Shown: piece by piece, positions 35,238 through 44,299 of the stretch | Numbering within the stretch: the first letter of the stretch is position 1 | Layout of the letters: the number at the start of each line of letters is the position of its first letter | Assembly (NCBI GenBank): GCA_026982475.1 | Contig: JALSHB010000177.1 | Location: forward strand, 1 to 48,582 | Direction: 5' to 3' | Source of the DNA: Chromatiales bacterium | GTDB taxonomy: Bacteria > Pseudomonadota > Gammaproteobacteria > SZUA-152 | DNA length: 48,582 nucleotides | The notes under the pieces: model-generated | Seen by the model: only the letters and a program-made list of their open reading frames with translations | The model's database searches: none | Told to the model about the DNA's origin: nothing | Translations under genes and position numbers: made by a program

Positions 35238-37169
35238 ATGAAGAAGGCAGAGTTCACCCCCCCGGAAAAGAAGCCGGATATCGACATCAACAAGCCTGCG
35301 GACTTCAAGCCGGGTGGCGGCTTCTGGCATCGGCCCAGTTCGGCGCTGTGGCTTTATCTGATTTTCCTCCTGGTTTCGCTCTATTTCTGGCAGGGGGCGG
35401 AAGAGGTGCAGCGCACCGAGATCCCCTACAGCGAGTTCCTGCAACGCGTGGACAAGGGCGAGGTCGTCGAGGCGGTGGTGAGCGAGAAGATCATCACTGG
35501 CACGCTGACGGAGACCGACCCCAAGACCGGCAAGCCGCGCCGCTTCGTCACCGTGCCGCTGTGGAACAACGACCTGGCCAAGGAGCTGGAAGAGAAGGGC
35601 GTCAAGTACACCGTGCGCCCGAGCAACGACTGGCTGAGCAGCTTCCTCTTCAACTGGGTGCTGCCCTTCGGCCTGCTGTTCCTGTTGTGGGGCTGGATGG
35701 CCAAGCGCATGGCTGGCGCCGGCAAGGGTTTCCTCAATATCGGCAACCATATCCGCATCCACCCGGAAGGCGATGTGAAGGTGACCTTCGATGACGTTGC
35801 CGGGGCGGAAGAGGCAAAGACCGAACTCAGCGAGACCATCGCCTTCCTACGTGACCCCACGGTGCTGCAACGACTCGGCGGTCATGCGCCCAAGGGGGTG
35901 TTGCTGGTGGGGCCGCCCGGCACCGGCAAGACCCTGCTGGCGCGCGCCGTGGCCGGCGAGGCCCATGTACCATTTTTCAATATCAGTGGTTCCGAGTTCA
36001 TCGAGATGTTCGTCGGCATGGGCGCGGCGCGGGTGCGCGAGCTGTTCGAACAGGCCCGGCAGAAGGCGCCCTGCATCATCTTCATCGACGAACTGGATGC
36101 CATCGGCGGCGCGCGCGGCATGGCCCCGGTGATGACCGGCGGCCACGACGAGCGCGAACAGACCCTCAATCAGCTGCTCACCGAGATGGACGGCTTCGAC
36201 CCCTCCGTGGGCGTGGTGGTGATGGCCGCCACCAACCGTCCCGAAATCCTCGACAAGGCCCTGCTGCGCGCCGGCCGCTTCGATCGCCAGATCGTGGTCG
36301 ACAAGCCGGACCTGGAGGCGCGCCTGGCAATCCTCAAACTGCATACCAGGAAGCTGAAAATGGCCGATGACGTGGACCTGCGCGTGGTGGCCCAGCGCAC
36401 CCCGGGCTTCGTCGGCGCCGACCTGGCCAATATCGCCAACGAGGCGGCGATCCTGGCCGTGCGTTACAAGCACGAGGCCGTCACCATGGCCGACTTCGAG
36501 GCCGCCATCGACCGTGTCATCGCCGGGCCGGAGAAAAAGAACCGTGGCCTGAGCGCGGCGGAAAAGCGCCGTGTCGCCTTCCATGAATCGGGGCACACCC
36601 TGGTGGCGGAAAACGTGCCCACCGGCGAGCCGGTGCACAAGGTCTCCATCATTCCCCGCGGCGTGGCGGCGCTGGGCTATACGCTGCAACTGCCGGTGGA
36701 AGAGAAATTCCTTTCCACGGAAAACGAACTGCGCGATCAGATCGCCATCCTGCTGGGCGGCCGGGTGGCCGAGGAGATCGTCTTCGGCGATGTCTCCAGC
36801 GGCGCCTCCAATGACCTGGAGCGCGCCTCGGAGATCGCCCGCAACATGGTGACCCGCCTGGGCATGAGTGAAAAACTGGGACCGCTGACCTGGGGAATCC
36901 ACCGGGAGTTGCAGTTTCTGGGGCAGAGCAGCGAAGAGCGGAATTTCAGCGAGGAGACCGCACGACTGATCGATGCCGAGGTCAGAAGGCTGGTCGAGGA
37001 GGGCCGCCAGCGGGCGATGGAGATCATTACCGGACAGCGCGCCATTCTGGATGACCTGGCCCATGCGCTGGAAGAAAAGGAAGTGCTGGACGGCGAGGAG
37101 GTGGAAGCGATCATCCGCCGCCGAAAGGAAACCGGGAAAGGCGAGAAAAACGAGGAGCGTAGAGCATGA
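35238..37169 (+). CDS. ftsH: ATP-dependent zinc metalloprotease FtsH
   Basis: 643 residues. Two membrane spans (about 37-52 and 136-155) flank a small periplasmic domain. The AAA module has Walker A GPPGTGKT (225-232), Walker [10 protein letters not shown] and the SRH with RAGRFDRQ. The zinc site HESGH is at 449-453. It degrades misfolded membrane and cytoplasmic proteins. AAGGAG precedes the ATG at 35238; the track ORF extends 126 codons too far upstream. It is not next to the usual ftsJ/folP neighbours, so it is probably a second, stress-island copy. The stop overlaps the next gene by four bases. Confidence 0.96.
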   Translation: MKKAEFTPPEKKPDIDINKPADFKPGGGFWHRPSSALWLYLIFLLVSLYFWQGAEEVQRTEIPYSEFLQRVDKGEVVEAVVSEKIITGTLTETDPKTGKPRRFVTVPLWNNDLAKELEEKGVKYTVRPSNDWLSSFLFNWVLPFGLLFLLWGWMAKRMAGAGKGFLNIGNHIRIHPEGDVKVTFDDVAGAEEAKTELSETIAFLRDPTVLQRLGGHAPKGVLLVGPPGTGKTLLARAVAGEAHVPFFNISGSEFIEMFVGMGAARVRELFEQARQKAPCIIFIDELDAIGGARGMAPVMTGGHDEREQTLNQLLTEMDGFDPSVGVVVMAATNRPEILDKALLRAGRFDRQIVVDKPDLEARLAILKLHTRKLKMADDVDLRVVAQRTPGFVGADLANIANEAAILAVRYKHEAVTMADFEAAIDRVIAGPEKKNRGLSAAEKRRVAFHESGHTLVAENVPTGEPVHKVSIIPRGVAALGYTLQLPVEEKFLSTENELRDQIAILLGGRVAEEIVFGDVSSGASNDLERASEIARNMVTRLGMSEKLGPLTWGIHRELQFLGQSSEERNFSEETARLIDAEVRRLVEEGRQRAMEIITGQRAILDDLAHALEEKEVLDGEEVEAIIRRRKETGKGEKNEERRA

Positions 37170-37894
37170 ACCCCGCGTCGGCTTTTTTCGATGAAAGTAT
37201 CCGCTGTCTGAAACGGTCGCCGCTTTTTCGCGGCCTGGCGCCGAGCGCCATTGCCGACATGGTCTCACGCTGCCGGCGCGAGACCTGGAAGCGTCGCCGC
37301 CAGCTGCCCATGGAGGAGACCTGGAAGCGCTTTCATATCCTGCTCTCGGGACGGGTGCGCCTCAGCCGCGGCAATCCCGAAAACGGCCGCATGATCACGC
37401 TGTTCCTGCTCGGCCCCGGCGAACCGTTTTGCATCTTCAGCCTGCTGGATGGCAAGCCCCACGAGGTGATGCTGGAAACCCTGGATGACGTCAGCCTGCT
37501 GAGCCTGCCCATGAACGAGGCCCGCCAGTGGCTCGATGCGCACCCGGAATTCAATCGCCAGCTGTTGCCCTACCTGGGCGAGCAGATGTGCAGCCTGGCC
37601 GGACTGGCCTCGGACCTGGCCTTGCACGATACGGAGACGCGCCTGGCGCGGCTGATCCTGCGCCATGTGGATTCGGATTCGCCGCAGCAGCACGTCACGC
37701 CGCGGCTGATCAATGACCTCTCCCACGAATCCCTGGCCGAGATGATCGGCAGCGTGCGGGTGGTGGTCAATCGCCAGCTGCAACACTGGAAACAGGAAGG
37801 CATCGTCGATGCCCATCGCGGCCACCTGGAGGTGGAGGCCTTGCAGGAGCTGGTGAGACGGGCCGAGGAACTCCCTCACAAGGTGCCGGCCTGA
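37166..37894 (+). CDS. Crp/Fnr-family regulator with NtcA-like recognition helix
   Basis: 242 residues: a cyclic-nucleotide-binding-type sensor domain (residues 15-125), a dimer helix, and a Crp-type winged helix (residues 155-235). There is no N-terminal Cys cluster, so it is not an Fnr-type oxygen sensor. The recognition helix GSVRVVVNRQL places Arg198, Val199 and Arg203 at the positions of CRP Arg180, Glu181 and Arg185; the Glu to Val change is as in NtcA and predicts a non-CRP target. It is translationally coupled to ftsH (ATGA overlap) and to the decayed paralogue after it. It is a good candidate to control the boxes at 6179, 38622, 43626 and 47165. Confidence 0.93.
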   Translation: MNPASAFFDESIRCLKRSPLFRGLAPSAIADMVSRCRRETWKRRRQLPMEETWKRFHILLSGRVRLSRGNPENGRMITLFLLGPGEPFCIFSLLDGKPHEVMLETLDDVSLLSLPMNEARQWLDAHPEFNRQLLPYLGEQMCSLAGLASDLALHDTETRLARLILRHVDSDSPQQHVTPRLINDLSHESLAEMIGSVRVVVNRQLQHWKQEGIVDAHRGHLEVEALQELVRRAEELPHKVPA

Positions 37895-38588
37895 TGTTGT
37901 CCAATGCGCATTCCCGCGGCGTCGTCGACGTCAAGGATCTGCTGCGCCATTCGCCGCTCTTCGAAGGGCTGGACGATGCGGTGCTGGACGAGATGCTGAG
38001 CCATTTCCGCCGCGAGACCTGGCGGCAGGGCCGTCAGGTCGATGGCCAGCAGTGCGGTGAGCGCTTTCACATCATCCTCGCCGGGCGGCTGAAAATGGGG
38101 CAGATCAATGCCGACACCGGCAGAATGGTGACCCTGTTTCTGCTCCAGCCGGGCGATGCTTTCGATGTCATCAGCCTGCTGGACGGCCAGCCCGACCCCC
38201 TCATCTTCGAGGCGCGGGATGATCTGATGATGCTCTCCACGCCGATGCAGGAGGCGCGCCGCTGGATCGAGCGTTGCATGACACGGAAACCCGCCTCGCG
38301 CGTCTGATCCTGCGTCATGTCCAGCACGAAGAGCCGGGCCAGCCCCTGCGTCTGATTCACAACCTTTCCCACGAGGCCCTGGCGGAGATGATCGGCAGCG
38401 TGCGGGTGGTGGTCAACCGCCAGCTGCAACACTGGCAACGCGATGGCGTGGTGGTGACCCGGCGCGGTGAACTGATCATCAAGGAACTGGAGACATTGCT
38501 GAAAAAGGCCATGCACCTTTCACCCTTTCCCCATTCCTCTCCTTCTTCCCGCTCTCCCCATTCCTCCCACCATTCATCGCCCTCGTAG
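37894..38588 (+). pseudogene. Second Crp/Fnr regulator, broken by internal deletion
   Basis: A tandem paralogue of the preceding gene, starting in a TGATG overlap. The first frame covers the sensor domain up to ARRWIERC near 38271, then shifts. The second frame continues from ALHDTETRLARLILRH and holds the same recognition helix GSVRVVVNRQLQHW. Alignment to the paralogue shows about 82 bases missing, which encode the dimer-helix region, and this is not a multiple of three. The tail after the helix-turn-helix is Ser/Pro/His-rich low complexity. It is therefore not expected to make a working dimer. Confidence 0.85.
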
Positions 38589-38621
38589 CTCCTCCTCCAC
38601 GCGGGTTTTTCCCGTCTGGTG

Positions 38622-38637
38622 TGTAACCCTGGTAGCA
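38622..38637 (+). promoter_or_regulatory. NtcA-like Crp/Fnr box upstream of general-stress gene
   Basis: TGTAACCCTGGTAGCA. Its centre (38629.5) is 29.5 bases before a -10-like TAACAA at 38659, placing it at about -41.5 from an inferred start near 38671, 53 bases before the ATG at 38724. Confidence 0.55.
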
Positions 38638-38723
38638 GAAAAAATGCGGTGTGGCGGGTAACAATCGACTATCGCCAGATTGTCGAATGCCGATGATGGA
38701 CGCAGGCGGGGAAAAACAGAAAG

Positions 38724-39239
38724 ATGGTTGAGGAAAACAGTTGTGTTGCGGTCTACGACAATCATCTCCAGGCCGAGGAGGCCGTGCGGCAGTTGCTGGA
38801 ACAGGGCTTCGCGGCCGACAAGCTGTCCATCGTCGGCAAGGGCTACCAGCGCGAGGAACACCCCATCGGTTTTTACAATACCGGCGAGCGCATGAAATTC
38901 TGGGGGGCGCAAGGCGCCTTCTGGGGAGGTCTGTGGGGTCTGTTGCTGGGGGCGGCCTTTTTCTGGGTGCCCGGCCTGGGCACCGTGGTCATCGCCGGGC
39001 CACTGGTGAGCGCGCTGGTTACGGCGCTGGAAGGCGCGGCCGTGGTTGGCGGGCTCAGTGCCCTCGGCGCGGCGCTCTACAGCATTGGCATTCCCAGGGA
39101 CAGCATCATCCGCTATGAAACGGCCATCAAGTCGGACCACTACCTGCTCATCGTGCACGGCGACCAGAGTCAGGTGGAACAGGCCCACGAGGTACTGGCG
39201 GGCGGAGACGCCCGGGATGTGACGATTCATCTCAGCTGA
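38724..39239 (+). CDS. General-stress-type membrane protein
   Basis: 171 residues. The first 45 (CVAVYDNHLQAEEAVRQLLE, GFAADKLSIVGKGY) form a small alpha/beta domain like the YflT/general stress 17M domain. A Gly-rich hydrophobic segment (residues 62-120, with WGGLWGLLLGAAFFWVPG) probably makes two or three membrane helices, and a final domain (YETAIKSDHYLLIVHG) resembles the first. The exact function is unknown; such genes recur in bacterial stress islands. A Crp-type box lies about 90 bases upstream. The stop overlaps the next (broken) gene by one base. Confidence 0.78.
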   Translation: MVEENSCVAVYDNHLQAEEAVRQLLEQGFAADKLSIVGKGYQREEHPIGFYNTGERMKFWGAQGAFWGGLWGLLLGAAFFWVPGLGTVVIAGPLVSALVTALEGAAVVGGLSALGAALYSIGIPRDSIIRYETAIKSDHYLLIVHGDQSQVEQAHEVLAGGDARDVTIHLS

Positions 39240-39361
39240 TGAGCACCCCGTGGTGGCTTTCCCATCTTGCCTGGATCGGGGGCCTTCTTCTCGCCACCTT
39301 GTTGCTCGCGCATATCATCCGGCAGCATCGCCCGCCGTCCTCCACCCTGGCGTGGACTCTA
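39239..39361 (+). pseudogene. N-terminal stump of a cardiolipin synthase
   Basis: The first 41 codons encode a membrane span followed by RQHRPPSSTLAWTL, the N-terminal PLDc_N signature of cardiolipin synthases. After that the frame runs into unrelated sequence (SCLLRDLFSHAFRR) and no phospholipase D HKD motif follows. The start codon overlaps the previous stop (TGATG), so the original operon structure is still visible. The catalytic part has been deleted. Confidence 0.72.
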
Positions 39362-39503
39362 TCTTGCTTACTGCGGGATCTTTTTTCGCACGCATTTCGG
39401 CGTATGCTTGTCCTGAGCGGTAGTGGGCGCCGCATGGTCATTACGCCGGGCATGGCACGATGGTCACAGGCTTTCTGGCTGAAAACCTGTTTGGAGTGTG
39501 AAG

Positions 39504-39899
39504 ATGATCGAAAAACTGCAACCCGAGAAGGGCAATGTGATCGCCTTCAGATTGTGGGGGAAATTGCGCGATGAGGATTACAAGGAGTTTGTTCCTGAGA
39601 TCGAGGCACTGATCGAACGCCACGGAAAGATCCGTTTGCTGTTGCAACTGGAACACTTCCGTGGCTGGGACTTGCATGCCGCCTGGGATGACATCACCTT
39701 TGGCATCAGGCATTTCCGTGATCTGGAGCGCATTGCCGTGGTGGGTGATCCGGCGTGGGAAAAATGGATGGTGAAGCTGAGTGCGCCCTTCAGTGGGGCG
39801 AAAATCAGATTCTTCCCGGCCGATGAAATGCTCGCGGCCTGGGACTGGCTGCTCGACGACGCAGCGAAGCCCGCCACGGAGACGACGTCATGCAGATGA
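39504..39899 (+). CDS. SpoIIAA-like (STAS-fold) protein
   Basis: 131 residues of the SpoIIAA-like family (PF11964). Marks are KGNVIAFRLWGKLRDEDYKEFVP, IRLLLQLEHFRGWD and IAVVGDPAWEKW. This family has a STAS-like fold but is not a phospho-switch protein, and its role is poorly known; members often sit in stress gene sets. The ATG at 39504 lies seven bases after GGAG; the GTG used in the track is too close to that site. The end overlaps the phosphorylase gene by ten bases. Confidence 0.85.
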   Translation: MIEKLQPEKGNVIAFRLWGKLRDEDYKEFVPEIEALIERHGKIRLLLQLEHFRGWDLHAAWDDITFGIRHFRDLERIAVVGDPAWEKWMVKLSAPFSGAKIRFFPADEMLAAWDWLLDDAAKPATETTSCR

Positions 39900-42409
39900 A
39901 CCATTACCTTCCCCGTGCGCTGCCCGAGCCGGTGAAGGGCCTGGCGACACTGGCGCTGGATCTGCGCTGGAGCTGGAATCACGGCGCTGACTCCCTGTGG
40001 TGTCAGGTGGACCCCAAACTGTGGGAGGCGACGGCCAATCCCTGGCTGATTCTGGAGACGGTCTCCGACCGCCGCCTGCAGGAGCTGGCCACGGATGCGG
40101 CGTTCCTCGAAAAGCTGAAGAAACAGCTCGATGCGCGCGAGGCCCACTTCGGAGAAAAATCCTGGTTTTCGGAATCCATCGATGGCGCTATTGATGGTTA
40201 TGTCGCCTACTTCAGCATGGAGTTCGGTATCTGTGAATCCCTGCCCATCTATTCCGGTGGCCTCGGCGTGCTGGCGGGGGACTATCTAAAGACTGCCTGC
40301 GATCTGGATGTGCCGTTGATCGGTATCGGCCTGCTCTACCAGCAGGGCTATTTCCGCCAGGCGCTGAGCGCCGCTGGCGAACAGATCGAATTCTATCCCT
40401 ACAACGACCCGACCATGCTGCCGGTGGTGCCGCTGCGTGACGATCAGGGTGAATGGGTGCGCATCAGTATCGAGCTGCCCGGTCGTTCCCTGCATTTGCG
40501 CAGCTGGCGTGCACAGGTCGGGCGCCGCTCGCTGTTGTTGCTCGACAGCAATGATCCACTCAATGATCCCGGCGACCGGGGCATTACCAGTGAACTCTAT
40601 GGCGGCGGCAAGGAGAAACGTCTGCAACAGGAGATGGTGCTGGGTATCGGCGGCTGGCGCCTGCTGGAAACCCTGGGCATACGCTGTCCGGTCTGTCACC
40701 TCAACGAGGGCCACGCCGCCTTCGCCATCCTGGAGCGGGCGCGTTACCACATGCAGCGTGCCGGGGGCAGCTTTGCCGAGGCGCTGCGGGCCACCCGCGC
40801 CGGTAATTTGTTCACCACCCACACGCCGGTGGAGGCGGGCTTCGATCGTTTCTCACCACAATTGGTCAGACAATATTTTCAATCCATGGCCAGCGAGCTG
40901 GGGATCGGCATCGATGCCCTGCTGGCGCTTGGCCGAAGCCATGCAACGGCCGTGGACGAGCCTTTCAACATGGCCTATCTGGCCCTGCATGGCGTTGGTG
41001 CGAGCAATGCCGTGAGCCGTCTGCACGGTGAGGTCAGCCGGCGCATCTTTTCGCCCTTGTTCCCCCGCTGGCCGGAGACCGAGGTGCCGGTCGGGTACGT
41101 CACCAATGGTATTCATGTGCCGAGCTGGGATTCGCCGGAGGCGGACTCCCTGTGGACCGAGGCCTGTGGCAAGCATCGCTGGCGCGGCACCCTGGAAACC
41201 GTGGAGACGGATTTCCGCCAATTGTCGGACGCCACATTGTGGGCCTTTCGTTCCCATGGCCGTCAGCGACTGGTGGCCTGGCTGCGGCATCGCCTGGTGC
41301 ATCAGTACCGTGGTCGCGGCTCGGAGGAATCACGCAGCCGGGAGTATGCCGGCGCCCTCGAACCCGATGCACTGACACTGGGCTTTGCCCGTCGTTTTGC
41401 CGAGTACAAGCGGCCCAATCTGTTGCTGCACGACCCGCAACGGCTGGTGCGCCTGCTCACCAATCGTGACCGGCCGGTGCAGCTGGTGATCGCCGGCAAG
41501 GCCCATCCGCGTGACGACATCGGCAAGGGCATGATTCGCGAATGGCAGCAATTCCTGGCGCACAATGGCCTCTGGCAACAGGTGGTGTTTGTCGAAGACT
41601 ATGACCTGCAGGTGGCGGCACAGCTGACCCAGGGCGTCGATGTGTGGATCAATACCCCGCGCCGCCCATGGGAGGCGAGCGGCACCAGCGGCATGAAGGT
41701 GCTGGTCAACGGCGGGCTCAATCTGTCGGAGCTGGATGGCTGGTGGGCCGAGGCCTGGGCGCCGGAACTGGGCTGGGCGCTGGGCGATGGCCAGGAGCAT
41801 GCCGATGTCGCGGCCTGGGACCGGGCCGAAACCGAACAGCTTTACCGCCTGCTGGAAGAAGAGGTGGTGCCGTGTTTCTACCAGCGCGACGAAAATGGCA
41901 TTCCCCTGGCGTGGGTCAGTCGCATGCGTGAAAGCATGGCCCGCCTGACCACGCAATATTCCACCAATCGCATGCTGCGTGAATACACCGAGAAGTACTA
42001 CGTGCCCCTGGCCCGGGATTGGCGGCAACGCGAAAGCGAGCCGGCCATGGCCGCGGAACTGGAGGCGTGGCACCAGCGCCTGCAACAGCACTGGCCGCGC
42101 ATTCACTTCGGCAACGTGATGACGCAGGAAGACGATGGCGGCTGGCGGGTCGAGGTGCAGGTCTATCTCGACGACATCCCCGTCCAGGCCGTGAGCGTCG
42201 AGCTGTACGCCGACGCCAGTGATGGCGGCGAGCCGCTGCGCCAGGTGCTGACGCGCGGCGCGGCGCTGGCCGGCTCGGCCAATGCCTGGCTGTATACCGG
42301 CCACGTCAGCGCCGGGCGGCCGTTGTCCGACTACACCCCACGCATCATTCCGGCACATCCACTGGCGAAGGTGCCGCTGGAGGCGAACATGATCCTCTGG
42401 TATCGCTGA
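39890..42409 (+). CDS. glgP: Alpha-glucan phosphorylase (GT35)
   Basis: 839 residues of the short phosphorylase type found in many bacteria and archaea, with an N-terminal DUF3417 region (ALDLRWSWNHGADSLW). It releases glucose 1-phosphate from glycogen or maltodextrin. FSMEFGICESLPIYSGGLG and HLNEGHAAF are family blocks, and ASGTSGMKVLVNGG carries the Lys (near residue 603) that holds pyridoxal phosphate. It is cytoplasmic. With class I aldolase and pyruvate dehydrogenase nearby it fits stored-glucan breakdown. GGAG lies eight bases before the ATG at 39890. Confidence 0.94.
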   Translation: MQMNHYLPRALPEPVKGLATLALDLRWSWNHGADSLWCQVDPKLWEATANPWLILETVSDRRLQELATDAAFLEKLKKQLDAREAHFGEKSWFSESIDGAIDGYVAYFSMEFGICESLPIYSGGLGVLAGDYLKTACDLDVPLIGIGLLYQQGYFRQALSAAGEQIEFYPYNDPTMLPVVPLRDDQGEWVRISIELPGRSLHLRSWRAQVGRRSLLLLDSNDPLNDPGDRGITSELYGGGKEKRLQQEMVLGIGGWRLLETLGIRCPVCHLNEGHAAFAILERARYHMQRAGGSFAEALRATRAGNLFTTHTPVEAGFDRFSPQLVRQYFQSMASELGIGIDALLALGRSHATAVDEPFNMAYLALHGVGASNAVSRLHGEVSRRIFSPLFPRWPETEVPVGYVTNGIHVPSWDSPEADSLWTEACGKHRWRGTLETVETDFRQLSDATLWAFRSHGRQRLVAWLRHRLVHQYRGRGSEESRSREYAGALEPDALTLGFARRFAEYKRPNLLLHDPQRLVRLLTNRDRPVQLVIAGKAHPRDDIGKGMIREWQQFLAHNGLWQQVVFVEDYDLQVAAQLTQGVDVWINTPRRPWEASGTSGMKVLVNGGLNLSELDGWWAEAWAPELGWALGDGQEHADVAAWDRAETEQLYRLLEEEVVPCFYQRDENGIPLAWVSRMRESMARLTTQYSTNRMLREYTEKYYVPLARDWRQRESEPAMAAELEAWHQRLQQHWPRIHFGNVMTQEDDGGWRVEVQVYLDDIPVQAVSVELYADASDGGEPLRQVLTRGAALAGSANAWLYTGHVSAGRPLSDYTPRIIPAHPLAKVPLEANMILWYR

Positions 42410-42467
42410 GGCTTTGCGGCGCACGGTTTAAGGACAGAGATTTCCGGGGTCGTGAGGCATAAGAGCC

Positions 42468-43148
42468 ATGACGCGTGAGCGCTACCTGACAGCGAAACAG
42501 GCCCGCGAATTCTACAACCGCATGGGCAGGCGCCAGGACTGGCAGCGCTTCTACGAGGGCCGCGCCATCGACGCCTTGCTGCAACACGGCGGATTTGCAC
42601 AGGCCACGGCGGTGTTCGAACTGGGCTGCGGCACCGGCGCCCTGGCGGAGGAATTGCTCAGCCATCACTTGCCGCCGCAGGCGACCTATACCGCCGTGGA
42701 CATCAGCCCGGTGATGGTGTCGCTGACGCGCCGGCGTCTGCGGCCATTCGGCGAGCGGGTGCGGGTGTTCGAGAGCGACGGAACCTTCGACTTTTCCCGT
42801 TATGCCGAGCGCTGCGATCGTTTCGTCGCGGTCTATGTGCTGGATCTGCTGTCGCCCGAGGCCATTCAGCAGGTGCTGGATCAGGCGCACGCCATGCTGG
42901 ATCGGCAGGGCAAGCTATGTCTGGTTACACTGAGCGAAGGCTGCACACCGTTGTCGCGCGCCGTTATTCGCCTGTGGCGGGGCGCAAGGCGCATCAGTCC
43001 CCTGCTGGTCGGTGGCTGCCGTCCTTTGCGGCTGGCGCCTTGTCTGTCCCCGGAACGCTGGCGCATCGACGTTGACCAGACCCTCAGCGCCGCGGCGGTG
43101 CCCTCGGAGATCGTCGTGGCAAGCCCAACGGACGAGGCAGGGGCGTAG
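42468..43148 (+). CDS. Class I SAM-dependent methyltransferase
   Basis: 226 residues with SAM-binding motif I ELGCGTGAL (51-59), the acidic strand end YTAVDIS and a post-motif VYVLDLLSPEA. Fold and size fit small-molecule methyltransferases of the UbiE type, but the substrate is not indicated. It follows glgP by 58 bases and could be cotranscribed. It converges with the YvlD-like gene downstream. Confidence 0.85.
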   Translation: MTRERYLTAKQAREFYNRMGRRQDWQRFYEGRAIDALLQHGGFAQATAVFELGCGTGALAEELLSHHLPPQATYTAVDISPVMVSLTRRRLRPFGERVRVFESDGTFDFSRYAERCDRFVAVYVLDLLSPEAIQQVLDQAHAMLDRQGKLCLVTLSEGCTPLSRAVIRLWRGARRISPLLVGGCRPLRLAPCLSPERWRIDVDQTLSAAAVPSEIVVASPTDEAGA

Positions 43149-43151
43149 CCG

Positions 43152-43556
43152 TCAGAAGTACATGCCCGGCGGCCCGCCGCGAACCATGATCCAGTGCACC
43201 TCACCCATCATCATCCAGCTCATGAGGATGAAGCCGATGATGCCCAGCAGCGCCATCACCAGCGCCGCCAGCAGGGCGCTGCCGAAATTGTCGATCTCGA
43301 AATCCTTCACCATCGCCGCGGTCAGCCACAGGGTGAAGGCGTTGATGACCAGGGCGAACAGGCCGAAGGTGAGCACCGTCAGCGGCAGGGTCAGTATCCA
43401 CAGCAGCGGGCGGATGAAGGCATTGACCAGGCCCAGCACCAGGGCCGCCCACAACAGGCCACCCGTGGAGTGCGCGCGCACCCCCGGCACGATGCGGGTG
43501 ACGATCCATAGTCCCGCCGCCGTGACCAGCCAGATGAAGAGAAGGCCTGTCAGCAT
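43152..43556 (-). CDS. YvlD/phage-holin-like family membrane protein
   Basis: 134 residues with four hydrophobic segments; LVNAFIRPLLWILTLPLTVLTFG (in part) is the signature of the PF04020 family, unrelated to true phage holins. Function unknown, though in other bacteria members belong to envelope stress regulons. AGGAG sits eight bases before the ATG at 43556, so the GTG used in the track is not preferred. A divergent Crp-type box lies upstream at 43626, with TACACT at the right distance for this gene. Confidence 0.88.
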   Translation of the reverse strand: MLTGLLFIWLVTAAGLWIVTRIVPGVRAHSTGGLLWAALVLGLVNAFIRPLLWILTLPLTVLTFGLFALVINAFTLWLTAAMVKDFEIDNFGSALLAALVMALLGIIGFILMSWMMMGEVHWIMVRGGPPGMYF

Positions 43557-43625
43557 GGGTTTCACTCCTGGTTTGCGATGTGATTTTTTCCAGTCGCCAG
43601 TGTAGCCGCAGACGGCACGACGCTG

Positions 43626-43641
43626 TGCAACCTGGGTTACA
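43626..43641. promoter_or_regulatory. NtcA-like box shared by divergent promoters
   Basis: TGCAACCTGGGTTACA, the best palindrome of the set. To the right TAGTGT (43663-43668) and to the left TACACT (43604-43599, minus strand) both lie exactly 29.5 bases from its centre, and both fit TAN3T. It can therefore serve the YvlD-like gene and the flavoprotein stump at once. Confidence 0.7.
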
Positions 43642-43697
43642 GATGCCGGCCGCGCGCGGTGCTAGTGTGCTCAGGGTTCGATGCCGGAGACAAAAGG

Positions 43698-43967
43698 ATG
43701 GAGGTGGCCGTGGCGCGTTACGATTTTTCCGCGGACGCGCGTGCGCAAATTGGCGGGCACGAGCATGGCCTGCTGAAGATCGTCTACACCAAGGCGGAGC
43801 ACAAGGTGGTGGGCGTTCATGTGCTGATGGAAGGTGCCTCCGACCTGATGGGCGAGGCGGCCCTGCTGGTGCGCCACGGCCTGCCGCTGGAGGCCATCGC
43901 CGTGGCCATCCACCCTCACCCGACATTGACCGAGTCCTTTGCACAGGCCGCGTGCATGAACCACTAG
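43698..43967 (+). pseudogene. C-terminal stump of a flavoprotein disulfide reductase
   Basis: 90 codons. YDFSADARAQI, VYTKAEHKVVGVHVLMEG and HPHPTLTESFAQAA are the dimerisation domain of pyridine-nucleotide disulfide oxidoreductases, between soluble transhydrogenase and dihydrolipoamide dehydrogenase. The FAD, NAD and redox Cys parts are missing. The ATG keeps an upstream GGAG and lies 23 bases after the inferred start of transcription, so a regulated promoter and start site are fused to the gene's tail. The stop codon lies at the edge of the MITE. Confidence 0.8.
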
Positions 43968-44251
43968 TGCTCTTTCAAGGTAATAACACGGATTCAGTTG
44001 GTCTGTCAGCGTTCAGGGCAAGGCGCGCCTCGCAGCGAATGGCCTTAGTCCTTTGCAAGAGGCGCACCAACAGTAGGCGCTTTAGGCGACGCGGCCATGG
44101 ACGCTGACAGGCCAACCCTTCGGGCGCTCCTGTGGTGTCCCGCGCCCACGTTGCAGTGCTTGACAAGGGGAACAGCCATTGCCTGCGCACTGCGCCTTGC
44201 CGCGAAACACCACAGGAACGCTGAGTCCGTGTTATTACCTTGAAAGAGCAC
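43967..44251. mobile_element. 285-bp MITE with TA target duplication
   Basis: Terminal inverted repeats of about 32 bases (GTGCTCTTTCAAGGTAATAA ... and its complement) differ at one position. TA flanks both ends (43965-43966 and 44252-44253), the mark of IS630/Tc1-type transposition. There is no transposase ORF, so it is non-autonomous. The interior is GC-rich, with partly self-complementary GGCAAGGCGC/GCGCCTTGCC segments. Confidence 0.85.
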
Positions 44252-44299
44252 TAGCAAGCCCCATGATGAAGAGCTAACTGAAAAAAGGAGACGTTTGCC

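Noticed and set aside
38274-38588. Separate small DNA-binding protein gene
   Set aside because: It has no ribosome site, and its sequence continues the preceding Crp/Fnr frame after a deletion, so it is the second half of one broken gene.
43580-44107. 175-codon ORF over the flavoprotein stump and MITE
   Set aside because: Out of frame with the recognisable dimerisation domain and crosses a mobile element boundary.
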